A DNA stretch of 43,111 nt from DATLYH01 sp035575035. Its GTDB lineage: Bacteria; Planctomycetota; Planctomycetia; Gemmatales; Gemmataceae. Positions 36,081 to 43,111 of the stretch are shown piece by piece; the stretch's first letter is position 1; each line of letters opens with the position of its first letter. Made by a program: the position numbers and the translations under genes. Location: NCBI GenBank assembly GCA_035575035.1, contig DATLYH010000348.1, forward strand, positions 1-43,111. The letters are read 5' to 3'. Below the pieces are notes generated by a model that saw only the letters and a list, made by a program, of their open reading frames with translations, did not search any database and was not told where the DNA came from.

Positions 36081-36280
36081 AAGTTTATTACGATCGGCAA
36101 GGGAACACGCTCACCGTCTGGTTGGGGAACCCGCAGGATGAGTATGTCTGCGAAGAGACGGGCGATGAAGTCATTCTGATGAAAGACCGTGCGGGGAAGG
36201 TCATCGGCTTTGAGAAGCTGAACTTTGTCAAGGAACAAGCCACTCCTCTGCAGGTCGGGTTTGAAGTCGTCGAGGTGTGA
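36068..36280 (+). CDS. DUF2283 protein, likely antitoxin partner
   Basis: 70 residues. VKVYYDRQGNTLTVWLG, EETGDEVILMKDRAGKVIGFEKLNF is a clear DUF2283 pattern. It overlaps the DUF4258-like gene by 13 bp on the same strand, with GAAGGGG before its ATG. Small DUF2283 proteins are often found beside such genes and are considered antitoxin-like; this is inference from context. Confidence 0.85.
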   Translation: MARVKVYYDRQGNTLTVWLGNPQDEYVCEETGDEVILMKDRAGKVIGFEKLNFVKEQATPLQVGFEVVEV

Positions 36281-36323
36281 ACGTCCGCGTGTATCCGCAC
36301 ACCCTCGTTGAGGGATCACTCCC

Positions 36324-38405
36324 ATGTTGTGGCGAACGACCCAACGGTTGACGATCGTCCTAGTCTGGCTCGCCCTGATGGTCTCGCCCGCGGCGGCGCA
36401 GCCGGCGGCCGGCGAGAGCATCGATGACCTGATGGAAAAGGCAATCAAGGCCGCGGTGCGCCGGGTGGCCCCGAGCATCGTGGCCATCGAGACCTCCGGC
36501 GGCACCGACATCATCGCCACCGGGCCGCGCGGTCAGCAGGTCCGCAAGGGGGCCGGCCCGACCACCGGCGTCATCGTCAGTCCCGACGGCTACATCGTCT
36601 CCAGCGCCTTCAATTTCGCCAACAAGCCGTCGTCGATCTTTGTCGCCGTCCCCGGCCATCCGCAACGCTACGTTGCCCGGGCCGTGGCCACCGACCAGAC
36701 GCGCATGCTCACCTTGCTGAAAATCGATGCCACCGCCCTGCCGGTGCCGGCCGCTGTGCCCAAGAGCGAGATCCGGGTCGGCCAGACCGCCCTGGCCCTG
36801 GGCCGGACCCTCGACACCAACCTGGACCACCCGCCCTCCATCAGCCAGGGGATCATCAGCGCGGTCAACCGCATCTGGGGCAAGGCGATCCAGACCGATG
36901 CCAAGGTGTCGCCGGCCAACTACGGCGGGCCGCTCGTTGATCTGATGGGCCGGGTCTTCGGGGTCCTGGTGCCGGCTTCTCCCCGGGCCGAGGGGGAGAC
37001 GGCCGGCGTTGAGTGGTACGACTCGGGCATTGGTTTCGCCATTCCGCTGGAGGACGTCTTCGCCGTGCTCCCCCGGCTCAAGGAGGGTAAGGACCTCAAA
37101 AAGGGGCTGATCGGCATCACGGTGCAGAGCACCGACTGGTACGGTGTCCCTCCCGTGATCGCCAGCACCGCCCCCGGCTCGGCCGCCGCGGCCGCCGGCA
37201 TCAAACCGGGCGACCTTATCAAGGAGGTGGACGGCAAGCCGGTCGCCAACTTCGCCCAGGTCCTCCACATCGTCGGCACCAAGTACGAAGGGGACACGGT
37301 CTCGTTAAAGGTGCAGCGCGGTGAGGAGGAGATCAACTACCCCAACCTGCGCCTGGGCGGCATGATTACCGCCTTCGCCCAGCCCTTCCTCGGCATCCTC
37401 CCGATGCGCGACGATCCCGAGTTGGGCGTGGAGATCCGCTACGTCTACCCGAAGAGCCCGGCCGATACCGCCGGCCTGAAGCCGGGCGACCGGATCATGA
37501 AACTGGGTGTCGGCGACGTGCTGCAGCAGGTCGCCGGGCGGGAAGCGCTCGGGGCGATGCTCGGCGCGCTGGTGCCGGAGACGGAAGTCAAGTTGGAGGT
37601 GGTCCGCCAAGAGGGGAAGAAGACCGAGACGCTGACGCTGAAGCTTGGTGAAGTGCCCGCGTTGGTGCCGGAGAAGCTGCCGCAGCCGGCCTCGCAGAAG
37701 AAGGCCCTGGAGCCGCGCAAGGGGGCCGGCCCACAACCGCCCGCCAGGGAGGAGCCCAAGGACGCCAAAAAGCCGGAGACCGGCCTGCTGAATCGGACCA
37801 GCGCTGCCGGCGACCACAGCTGGTGGATTTACGTCCCGGAGGACTACGACCCCAACATCAGCCATGCCCTGCTGATCTGGCTGCACCCGGCCGGCAAGGG
37901 GAAAGAGGACGATATCAAGGAGTTCAAGGAAGCCTGGCAGGATTACTGCGGCAAGCATCATCTTATTGTGGTCGCGCCCAAATCGGAGAGCGAAACCGGC
38001 TGGGTGGCCGGCGAGACGGAAGCGGTGCTGGAGGCGGTGCGCGATGTGTTGAACAACTACACCATCGACCGCCGGCGAATTGTGGCCCACGGCATGGGCA
38101 TCGGCGGGCAGATGGCTTTCTACCTCGGCTTCCAGGCCCGCGACCTGATCCGGGGAGTGGCAACGACGGGAGCGGTGCTGACCAGTCAGCCCAAGGAGCG
38201 GGTGGCCGCCCAGCCGTTGGCCTTCTTCCTGGTGGTCGGCGACAAGGACCCGGTGGCCAAGGCGGTGGCCGAGAGCAAGACCCGGCTGACCGAGCACAAG
38301 TACCCGGTCATCCATCGGGAGATCAAGGACCTGGGCCATCAGTATCTCGACCTGCCGACCCTTGAGGAGTTAGTCCGCTGGATCGACTCGCTCGACCGTA
38401 TGTGA
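36324..38405 (+). CDS. Degenerate HtrA-like protein with two PDZ domains fused to an inactive alpha/beta-hydrolase
   Basis: 693 residues, GAGGGA 8 bases before ATG 36324, with signal peptide. The trypsin-like domain has lost all three catalytic residues: His to Phe96, Asp to Met128, Ser to Tyr200. Two PDZ domains follow (about 262-340 and 355-440), then a linker rich in Pro/Lys. From about residue 490 comes an alpha/beta-hydrolase fold (HALLIWLHPAG, HHLIVVAPK, RRRIVAHGMGIGGQMAFYLG, and a final LGHQYLDL) of the esterase/dienelactone kind. The nucleophile elbow G-x-S-x-G reads GMGIG, so the Ser is Gly592. Both enzyme domains look dead; a scaffold or sensor role in the periplasm is likely. Confidence 0.87.
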   Translation: MLWRTTQRLTIVLVWLALMVSPAAAQPAAGESIDDLMEKAIKAAVRRVAPSIVAIETSGGTDIIATGPRGQQVRKGAGPTTGVIVSPDGYIVSSAFNFANKPSSIFVAVPGHPQRYVARAVATDQTRMLTLLKIDATALPVPAAVPKSEIRVGQTALALGRTLDTNLDHPPSISQGIISAVNRIWGKAIQTDAKVSPANYGGPLVDLMGRVFGVLVPASPRAEGETAGVEWYDSGIGFAIPLEDVFAVLPRLKEGKDLKKGLIGITVQSTDWYGVPPVIASTAPGSAAAAAGIKPGDLIKEVDGKPVANFAQVLHIVGTKYEGDTVSLKVQRGEEEINYPNLRLGGMITAFAQPFLGILPMRDDPELGVEIRYVYPKSPADTAGLKPGDRIMKLGVGDVLQQVAGREALGAMLGALVPETEVKLEVVRQEGKKTETLTLKLGEVPALVPEKLPQPASQKKALEPRKGAGPQPPAREEPKDAKKPETGLLNRTSAAGDHSWWIYVPEDYDPNISHALLIWLHPAGKGKEDDIKEFKEAWQDYCGKHHLIVVAPKSESETGWVAGETEAVLEAVRDVLNNYTIDRRRIVAHGMGIGGQMAFYLGFQARDLIRGVATTGAVLTSQPKERVAAQPLAFFLVVGDKDPVAKAVAESKTRLTEHKYPVIHREIKDLGHQYLDLPTLEELVRWIDSLDRM

Positions 38406-38486
38406 GCCGATGAGTGTCGTTTGGACCGGCCGCAGCAGGTAAAATAGGACGTTTGCATCCCACACGGGCCGATGGAGGGAGCGATC

Positions 38487-39317
38487 ATGACGATGCGCAT
38501 CGCGTCGGTGGGTTTCGCCCTGCTGGCGGCTGGACTGCTGCCGTCGGGAGGCACCGCTCAGGACAAGAAGGCGGCCGACCTCTCGGTCAGCGACCTGAGC
38601 CTTCAGGTCGAGGCGCTCCGGGAGATCCACGCCTGGCAAATGACGACCGAGCAGATCCGGTTACTGGACAAACTTGCCCGGGAGACGGCCGCGAAGCCGC
38701 GCGAGCGCAAGGGAACCGCCAGCAAGGAATACCGTAACGCCCTGCTCGAGCTGCACCAGGCGCTGGCGGAGGCCCGCAACGAGCAGGCGATCGCGGACCT
38801 GGAAGAGCAGCTCGACCAACTGCACGAGTCGGAGAATCCCGATCTGGACGACTGGTTCGACATCACCGATGCCGCCCGCCGTCGGGCCCCCGAGGTGCTG
38901 CGGCAGCTGAAGGTGTCGCAGGTGACCGATTACATCGCCCTGTACGCCAATTACATCTCCGACCCGCTGGACGTGCTCACCGAGGCGCTGGTCCGGGTGC
39001 GCACCCTGAAGGCGTCGGAGTGGAAGGAGAAGCGCGAGGAAATCGCCGAGGAGGTCAGCAATCTGGTGGCCGGCCTGGACGCGGCCAAGGCGGAGCGGGT
39101 CAACGACCAGGTGATAACCCTGTTGATCAAGGCACGCGGCATGAAGCAAGAGGAGTTCGAGAAGCGGCAGGCAGAGCTAGAGAAGGAAGCTCGGCAGATC
39201 GTCGGCGACCTGGCCCCGACCGACGTGCTGCGCCACTTCGTGGAGTATTCCCTGGCGCAACTCTTGTCCAACCCGCGCCTGCCGAACGCAACCAAGCTGC
39301 GGTTGAAGGATATTTGA
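38487..39317 (+). CDS. Exported helical protein of unknown function
   Basis: 276 residues from ATG 38487 (GGAGGGA 7 bases upstream; ATG 38472 is in frame but poorer). Signal peptide (core ASVGFALLAAGLLPSGGTA). The rest is mainly helical and rich in Glu/Lys/Ala/Leu with coiled-coil character (LLELHQALAEARNEQAIADL, EKREEIAEEVSNLVAGLDAAK, QEEFEKRQAELEKEAR). Not a family I recognise. It follows the third HtrA-like gene by 81 bp on the same strand and is likely part of that exported set. A TAAAAT box near 38440 could be its own -10 element, but no good -35 was found. Confidence 0.78.
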   Translation: MTMRIASVGFALLAAGLLPSGGTAQDKKAADLSVSDLSLQVEALREIHAWQMTTEQIRLLDKLARETAAKPRERKGTASKEYRNALLELHQALAEARNEQAIADLEEQLDQLHESENPDLDDWFDITDAARRRAPEVLRQLKVSQVTDYIALYANYISDPLDVLTEALVRVRTLKASEWKEKREEIAEEVSNLVAGLDAAKAERVNDQVITLLIKARGMKQEEFEKRQAELEKEARQIVGDLAPTDVLRHFVEYSLAQLLSNPRLPNATKLRLKDI

Positions 39318-39362
39318 CTTGCAAGGTGGAGTGCTCGGCTGCCGGATGCTCGTCGAGCAGGG

Positions 39363-39686
39363 CTACTTGGGCAGGCCTGCCTCACTCAGGGCGTCAGAGA
39401 TTTCCTCCAGGGCACAGAGGAATTCAACGTAGTCCAACTCATCGAAGTGCTCCTGGCTCCAGCGGATCGCCTCCACCAGAGGGGTCGGCGCGTTTTTCAT
39501 CACGACCTGAATCGTCCTGTCCTTCCAATTAAGGAAGGCACTCTCGACGCCACAGGCCGGGCAGATGCCGGGATGGTGGTCCAATGTCGGAGACCCCAGA
39601 TCGACAATACTCTTGCACTCGGCACAGCGGAGCGTCGTGCCCTCGGGCGAGGTGAATGCGAACCAAGCTTGTTGTGAGGGGTTCAT
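39363..39686 (-). CDS. Small zinc-ribbon protein, coupled to a ParB-like gene
   Basis: 107 residues. The start at 39686 overlaps the stop of the upstream ParB-like gene as ATGA. Two Cys pairs, CAEC and CPAC, about 28 residues apart form a probable zinc ribbon; the C-terminus is acidic and helical (WSQEHFDELDYVEFLCALEEI). No recognised family. The pair with the ParB-like gene suggests a shared role in nucleic-acid handling or a selfish small module; that is inference. Confidence 0.72.
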   Translation of the reverse strand: MNPSQQAWFAFTSPEGTTLRCAECKSIVDLGSPTLDHHPGICPACGVESAFLNWKDRTIQVVMKNAPTPLVEAIRWSQEHFDELDYVEFLCALEEISDALSEAGLPK

Positions 39687-40033
39687 GTGATGAAGTCGTC
39701 CCACGGAAAGTTTGGGAAGCCTTGCCGCCACCGCTTTTGTAATGCGGGCGGCAGGGAGTTCCAGTCAATGACACGGGCGGGGATGGTAGTCTCGCCCAAT
39801 TGCCTCATCGCCTCGGCGCGGTGATGGCCACCGAGTTGCACCAGCCGCCCGTCTGGCATTCGAGCAACCGGGATAGCCCTTTGCAAATCATAACCGCTTG
39901 CCTGGATTTTGGATGCCAGGTCCTGAATGTGCGTGGGTGGTTTATTCGGGCGCGGAACGGAAGGGAGCGGGTGGAGTTGACTCAAAGAGACCTCGGTAAC
40001 ACCCCGCCGCGCCGTGCCCACTCGGGCAATCAT
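39683..40033 (-). CDS. ParB-like nuclease-domain protein
   Basis: 116 residues from ATG 40033 (a TTG at 40048 is possible). ParB/sulfiredoxin-like domain: SLSQLHPLPSVPRPNKPP, IQDLASKIQASGYD, LVQLGGHHRAEAMRQLGETT (G-H-H-R box) and IPARVIDW. It has no helix-turn-helix DNA-binding domain as in chromosomal ParB, so it is not a partition protein. Such short ParB-like proteins often occur in mobile or defence-like settings. It shares ATGA with the zinc-ribbon gene. Lower G+C than neighbours by eye. Confidence 0.72.
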   Translation of the reverse strand: MIARVGTARRGVTEVSLSQLHPLPSVPRPNKPPTHIQDLASKIQASGYDLQRAIPVARMPDGRLVQLGGHHRAEAMRQLGETTIPARVIDWNSLPPALQKRWRQGFPNFPWDDFIT

Positions 40034-40109
40034 CGATGCTACACCCAAACCAAAGGCCCCGAGCGAGCATCGTCGCCCAGGGTCCTTGGGGTAACAATCC
40101 GGTGTCGGC

Positions 40110-40748
40110 CTACTTCAGCTCCACCGACCAGTAGGCGTTCTCCACGAAGGTGCGCCACGACTGGTACTTGCTATGCGTCAGCTTCAGGTTCAATAGCGGG
40201 CTGCGCTTCGGCTTCTCCGGTTTGCGGATCAGGGTCATGTGCGCCTCGCGCGGCGTGCGGCCGCCCTTCTTGACGTTGCACTTGACGCAGGCACAGACGA
40301 TGTTCTCCCAGACGCTTTGCCCCCCCTGGCTTCGCGGGATGACGTGATCGAGGCTCAGCTCCGAGGTCGGGAACTTCTTGCCACAGTACTGGCACTGGTT
40401 GTTGTCCCGGGCGAAGATGTTCCGGCGGTTGAACTTCACCGTCTGCCGCGGCAGCTTCTCGTAGCCCAGCAACCGGATGACCCGCGGCACCTGGATTTCA
40501 CTGTTGACCGTGCGGACCCAGTCGTCATCCTCGCGGCGGAAGTGCTTGGACCGGAACTCGCTCAGCTCGCGCCAGCTGGCGAAGTCGTAGGTCAGGAACT
40601 GCCCGTTCTCCAGACTCACCACCTCGGCCAGGTCCTTGCACAACAGGCAGAACGCCCGACGCACGGAGACAATGTGGATGGCGATGAACAATTTGTTTAA
40701 GACCAGGACGCTAGCGTCCAGGGCCGGGTTGGTGGTGGTAGAATGCAT
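40110..40748 (-). CDS. HNH endonuclease family protein
   Basis: 212 residues from ATG 40748, with AAGGGGGG just upstream. HNH domain with Zn pair CQYC (Cys119 and Cys122), the Asp-His catalytic core LDHVIPRSQGG (Asp134, His135), Asn149 and the second Zn pair CVKC (Cys154 and Cys157). The N-terminal part (LVLNKLFIAIHIVSVRRAF) is as in widespread bacterial HNH proteins of unknown target. No sign of intron or intein context. Upstream promoter proposed at 40860-40888. Confidence 0.9.
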   Translation of the reverse strand: MHSTTTNPALDASVLVLNKLFIAIHIVSVRRAFCLLCKDLAEVVSLENGQFLTYDFASWRELSEFRSKHFRREDDDWVRTVNSEIQVPRVIRLLGYEKLPRQTVKFNRRNIFARDNNQCQYCGKKFPTSELSLDHVIPRSQGGQSVWENIVCACVKCNVKKGGRTPREAHMTLIRKPEKPKRSPLLNLKLTHSKYQSWRTFVENAYWSVELK

Positions 40749-40859
40749 AAACCCCCCTTCATCTGTTGGGGTATGCCGGGCCGACCGCGCGCGCCGGCAT
40801 AGCCGGGTCGTTGGCACCAGTAACGACGCGCTGGGTCAGGGCCAGGTTCGGTTTTTGCT

Positions 40860-40888
40860 ATAGTACATCGCCGGAGCCGACCTGAAAA
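40860..40888 (-). promoter_or_regulatory. Candidate sigma-70 promoter for the HNH gene
   Basis: Minus strand: TTTTCA (40883-40888), a 17-base spacer, and TACTAT (40860-40865), each matching four of six consensus bases. The leader would be about 105 bases. A modest match only. Confidence 0.4.
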
Positions 40889-41023
40889 CCCCGGAAAACT
40901 CAAACTCCTGTCCTCCCTCAAATTTACGTCACTCGACCTGAGGAAGGGGTCCCGTGGTTTCCGGGGTTTCCCGGCCGACAAGCCACAGAACTGTCCGAGC
41001 CCGAAGTGGGAGCGCCGTTTACC

Positions 41024-41165
41024 CGTCGCGGACGCTCCGGGCTCGGAGGACTCGTCGCGGACGCTCTGGGCTCGGCGGACCCGTCGCGGATGCTCTGGGC
41101 TCGGCGGACCCGTCGCGGACGCTCTGGGCTCGGCGGACTCGTCGCGGACGCTCCGGGCTCTGACC
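41024..41165. repeat. 29-bp tandem repeat array (five units)
   Basis: Units start at 41024, 41053, 41082, 41111 and 41140 (the last partial), each CGTCGCGGACGCTC-type, differing by a few bases. The core is shared with the 58-bp duplication at 5526-5641. There are no spacers between units, so it is not CRISPR. Confidence 0.9.
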
Positions 41166-41296
41166 GCTTGGAAAGAATCGTTGCCACGGTCCCTTCGGGC
41201 AGGTAACCTCAGCAGCTGGGGCCACTGCCGGGGGGCCCCCGGGATTCATCGGGAAAAGGCTGGGTCAAGAGTTTCGGCCAAAGGGAGACGGTTCTT

Positions 41297-43111
41297 ATGA
41301 GACCCTTCATGCTTGTGATCCCGCTGCTTGTATCTGCCGCGGTGGCTCGGGGGAGCGATAATTGGCCGCAGCTCCAGGGCAATGCCCTTCGATCCGGCAA
41401 CGCCCCTCAGGCGGTGATAAAAACGCCCCTTGGCCTGGTCGGTGCGGTTCCGCTGACGGATGGGATCTATGCAGCCCCTGTGATCGCCGACGGCAAAGTG
41501 TTCGTGATCGACGGAGCGGGGGTCGTCTGGGCTCTTGACGCACAGACACTCCAGGTACTTTGGCGGTTTGCCACGCGCGGCGGACCGGGAAATTGCAACA
41601 ATGTCGCCGCGCCGGCGGTGATCGGCAACTACGTGCACGTCGGTACCACGGCCGGTTATTACTATGTGTTTGATCGGGATACCGGGGCCGTGGTCCGCGA
41701 GATCGACTGCCGCGAGCCGATCTTCTCAGCGCCCGCGGCTGGGGCCAACCGTGTCTATTTCGCCACCCTAGGCGCGCGGGTGTATGCCGTCAAACCCGAC
41801 GGCGAGCCGGTCTGGACCTGGGACTTTGTCAAGGAAGTCGTCAAGTTCGATGGCAACCGCTGGAGCGGCGAGGACTGGCTCAAGGCCCGCCCGAACCGGG
41901 TCACCTGGCGTGACCATTTCGTCTGTTCCCGCGACATCTGCCTGCTCCCCCCCTCACCCTACCCTCTCCCCCCCGCGGGGGGAGAGGGTAGGGTGAGGGG
42001 GGCGACCGTCGTCATGCCGGCGGGGGGCCGCACCGTCTTTCTGGAAGATGCCGGCAGCAAGCCGCGGTTGCGCGCGCTGGGCATCATCCCTGAATACGCC
42101 GGCTCCGAATACCCGGCCACGTTCGGCCAAAGTGCCGATGAGGCCGGCAACGTCTACGTCCAGTGGCACCGCCGTGACAACGCGGGGCGGGTCGAAATCC
42201 TGCGCCTGGCCGACGGCAAGGTTCAGACCGATTTCGTCAGAGGAACCGAGACGGCGATCCACCTGCCCGGCCTGCTGAGCTTCGCTCCGGTGAGCATCCG
42301 CGGCAACGATGTATACCGAGTGAGGCCCGAACAGGGCCTGGGTCTGTGCCGGCACCCCCTCACCCTACCCTCTCCCCCATCGGATGGGGGAGAGGGTAGG
42401 GTGAGGGGGCAGGCCAAGCCCGAGGTGCTCTGTCCGGCGGCCTCCATCTGCCCGCCGGTCCTGACGCGCGACCACGTTATCTACGGCGGTCTGGACGGCA
42501 AACTGTATGTCGTGCCGCTGGCCGGCGGCGAGGTCTGGTCGTTTGCGACGGCTTTCGGCGCGCCGATCACCGCGCCGGTCGCCGTTGCCGGCGGCCGGGT
42601 CTATGTGCCGTGCGAGGATGGCTACCTCTATGTGCTAGGACCGGACGGCAAGGCGCCGTTGCCGCAACAGGATCTGGAAATCACGAAGATCCGCAGCCCC
42701 CTCACCGGCCCCTTCGCCGACGCCAAGTACGACTGGTACACCAACTACGGCGACTTCGCCGGCACCAACGCCAATGACCAGGGTCTGCGGCCGCCGCTCC
42801 GCATGCGCTGGGCCCGCCGGCTGGAAGGGACCATCAAGCACCTGCCGGTCTGTGGCGGCGGCCGCCTGTACACGCACACGGCAGAAGGGCAAATCATCGC
42901 CATGGAGCAGGACACCGGCCGGCTGCTGTGGCGCCGTCATTGGCCTGACGTCTACCTCTCCTTCACCTCGCCCCTCTATTTCAACGGCAAACTTATCGTC
43001 CCCCAGGCCGGGATCAAAAGGTCGCTCATGCGCTGCCTCGATGCGGCCACGGGCAAGCTGTTGTGGGAAGCCCCCTTCACCGGCTCGCCAAGCTGGAGCC
43101 GACAATTCCCG
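41297..43111 (+). CDS. PQQ-type beta-propeller repeat protein (3' end cut by window edge)
   Basis: 605 residues seen from ATG 41297 (AAAGGGAG 9 bases upstream), still open at the right edge. Signal peptide (MRPFMLVIPLLVSAAVARG). Repeats of the propeller type: VIADGKVFVIDGAGVVWALD, WRFATRGGPG, VHVGTTAGYYYVFDRDTGAV, YAVKPDGEPVWTWDF, YGGLDGKLYVVPLAGGEVWSF, VYVPCEDGYLYVLGPDG, LYTHTAEGQIIAMEQDTGRLLW. Such planctomycete proteins are usually exported. Two palindromic elements lie in frame (about residues 218-235 and 354-371), extending the protein with non-propeller peptides. No methanol-dehydrogenase catalytic motif is seen, so I do not call it a PQQ enzyme. Confidence 0.85.
   Translation, partial: MRPFMLVIPLLVSAAVARGSDNWPQLQGNALRSGNAPQAVIKTPLGLVGAVPLTDGIYAAPVIADGKVFVIDGAGVVWALDAQTLQVLWRFATRGGPGNCNNVAAPAVIGNYVHVGTTAGYYYVFDRDTGAVVREIDCREPIFSAPAAGANRVYFATLGARVYAVKPDGEPVWTWDFVKEVVKFDGNRWSGEDWLKARPNRVTWRDHFVCSRDICLLPPSPYPLPPAGGEGRVRGATVVMPAGGRTVFLEDAGSKPRLRALGIIPEYAGSEYPATFGQSADEAGNVYVQWHRRDNAGRVEILRLADGKVQTDFVRGTETAIHLPGLLSFAPVSIRGNDVYRVRPEQGLGLCRHPLTLPSPPSDGGEGRVRGQAKPEVLCPAASICPPVLTRDHVIYGGLDGKLYVVPLAGGEVWSFATAFGAPITAPVAVAGGRVYVPCEDGYLYVLGPDGKAPLPQQDLEITKIRSPLTGPFADAKYDWYTNYGDFAGTNANDQGLRPPLRMRWARRLEGTIKHLPVCGGGRLYTHTAEGQIIAMEQDTGRLLWRRHWPDVYLSFTSPLYFNGKLIVPQAGIKRSLMRCLDAATGKLLWEAPFTGSPSWSRQFP
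41947..42002. repeat. GC-rich palindromic element inside the propeller gene (copy C)
   Basis: Nearly perfect palindrome: CCCTCACCCTACCCTCTCCC, a GC centre, GGGAGAGGGTAGGGTGAGGG. Read in frame as PSPYPLPPAGGEGRVRG. Same family as 42355-42409 and the two copies in the AAA+ gene. Confidence 0.92.
42355..42409. repeat. GC-rich palindromic element inside the propeller gene (copy D)
   Basis: Arms CCCTCACCCTACCCTCTCCC and its complement with a short ATCGGAT-type centre. In frame as HPLTLPSPPSDGGEGRVRG. The left arm is read in a different frame from copy C, while the right arm is read in the same one (GGEGRVRG). Confidence 0.92.

Larger units (their letters stand above)
40749..41296. other. Divergent intergenic region before the PQQ-type gene
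   Basis: 548 bp between the HNH gene (minus) and the propeller gene (plus). It contains the HNH promoter candidate and a 29-bp tandem array (41024-41165). Upstream of 41297 there is a good AAAGGGAG ribosome site; I did not find a convincing plus-strand promoter. Confidence 0.5.

Noticed and set aside
38440..38445. Promoter of the exported helical protein gene (TAAAAT)
   Set aside because: The nearest TTGGAC is only 13 bases away, too short a spacer.
41024..41165. CRISPR array
   Set aside because: The 29-bp units are head-to-tail with no unique spacers and no cas genes nearby.
41297..43111. PQQ-dependent dehydrogenase
   Set aside because: Propeller repeats are present but no dehydrogenase catalytic or disulfide motif was seen; called a repeat protein only.

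Overview
The window looks like planctomycete chromosome, most like the Gemmata group. The grounds are uniformly high G+C, genes for tetrahydromethanopterin (H4MPT)-linked C1 metabolism in a bacterium, a very long MoxR/DUF58/BatA/VWA operon, several periplasmic HtrA-like proteins, and many intergenic palindromes and 7-bp repeat arrays. No rRNA, tRNA, CRISPR array, integrase or transposase was seen. The assignment rests on gene content only.

Layout. (1) 1-5341, minus strand: a compact operon behind a good sigma-70-type promoter, in transcription order PspA/IM30, AAA+ ATPase, a 106-residue helical protein, a VWA lipoprotein, and a membrane-anchored NitT/TauT-type substrate-binding protein that runs off the left edge. 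(2) 5518-7267: a perfect 58-bp tandem duplication, a secreted metallophosphoesterase and a possible 42-residue membrane peptide. (3) 7268-12402: H4MPT genes, namely a HisA-like protein (plus), then on minus a PTPS/QueD-like enzyme, a CitG-like protein, a RimK/MptN-like ATP-grasp ligase, methenyl-H4MPT cyclohydrolase (Mch) and a second ATP-grasp protein. (4) 12792-31626, plus strand: terpenoid-cyclase-fold protein, MoxR ATPase, DUF58, BatA-like, VWA/glutamine-amidotransferase-like, a 1280-residue membrane protein, a 705-residue coiled-coil/low-complexity protein, a 364-residue exported protein and an NPCBM-domain protein. This is most likely a cell-envelope assembly or surveillance machine. (5) 32617-39317: three HtrA-like proteins, of which only the first keeps a catalytic triad, and an exported helical protein. 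(6) 39363-40748, minus strand: zinc-ribbon protein, ParB-like protein and HNH endonuclease. (7) 41297 to the end: a PQQ-type beta-propeller protein that continues past the right edge.

Several short inserts break up the long plus-strand operons and by eye have lower G+C: a ParB-like fusion ORF (15090-15692), an unrecognised protein (31655-32437) and a DUF4258/DUF2283 toxin-antitoxin-like pair (35748-36280).

The points most worth following are: a PspA (ESCRT-III superfamily) plus AAA+ ATPase operon that could be a bacterial membrane-remodelling system; palindromic elements inserted in frame inside two genes; a run of HtrA proteins with stepwise loss of catalytic residues; and 7-bp repeat arrays that supply a signal-peptide core in one gene and a Shine-Dalgarno sequence in another.
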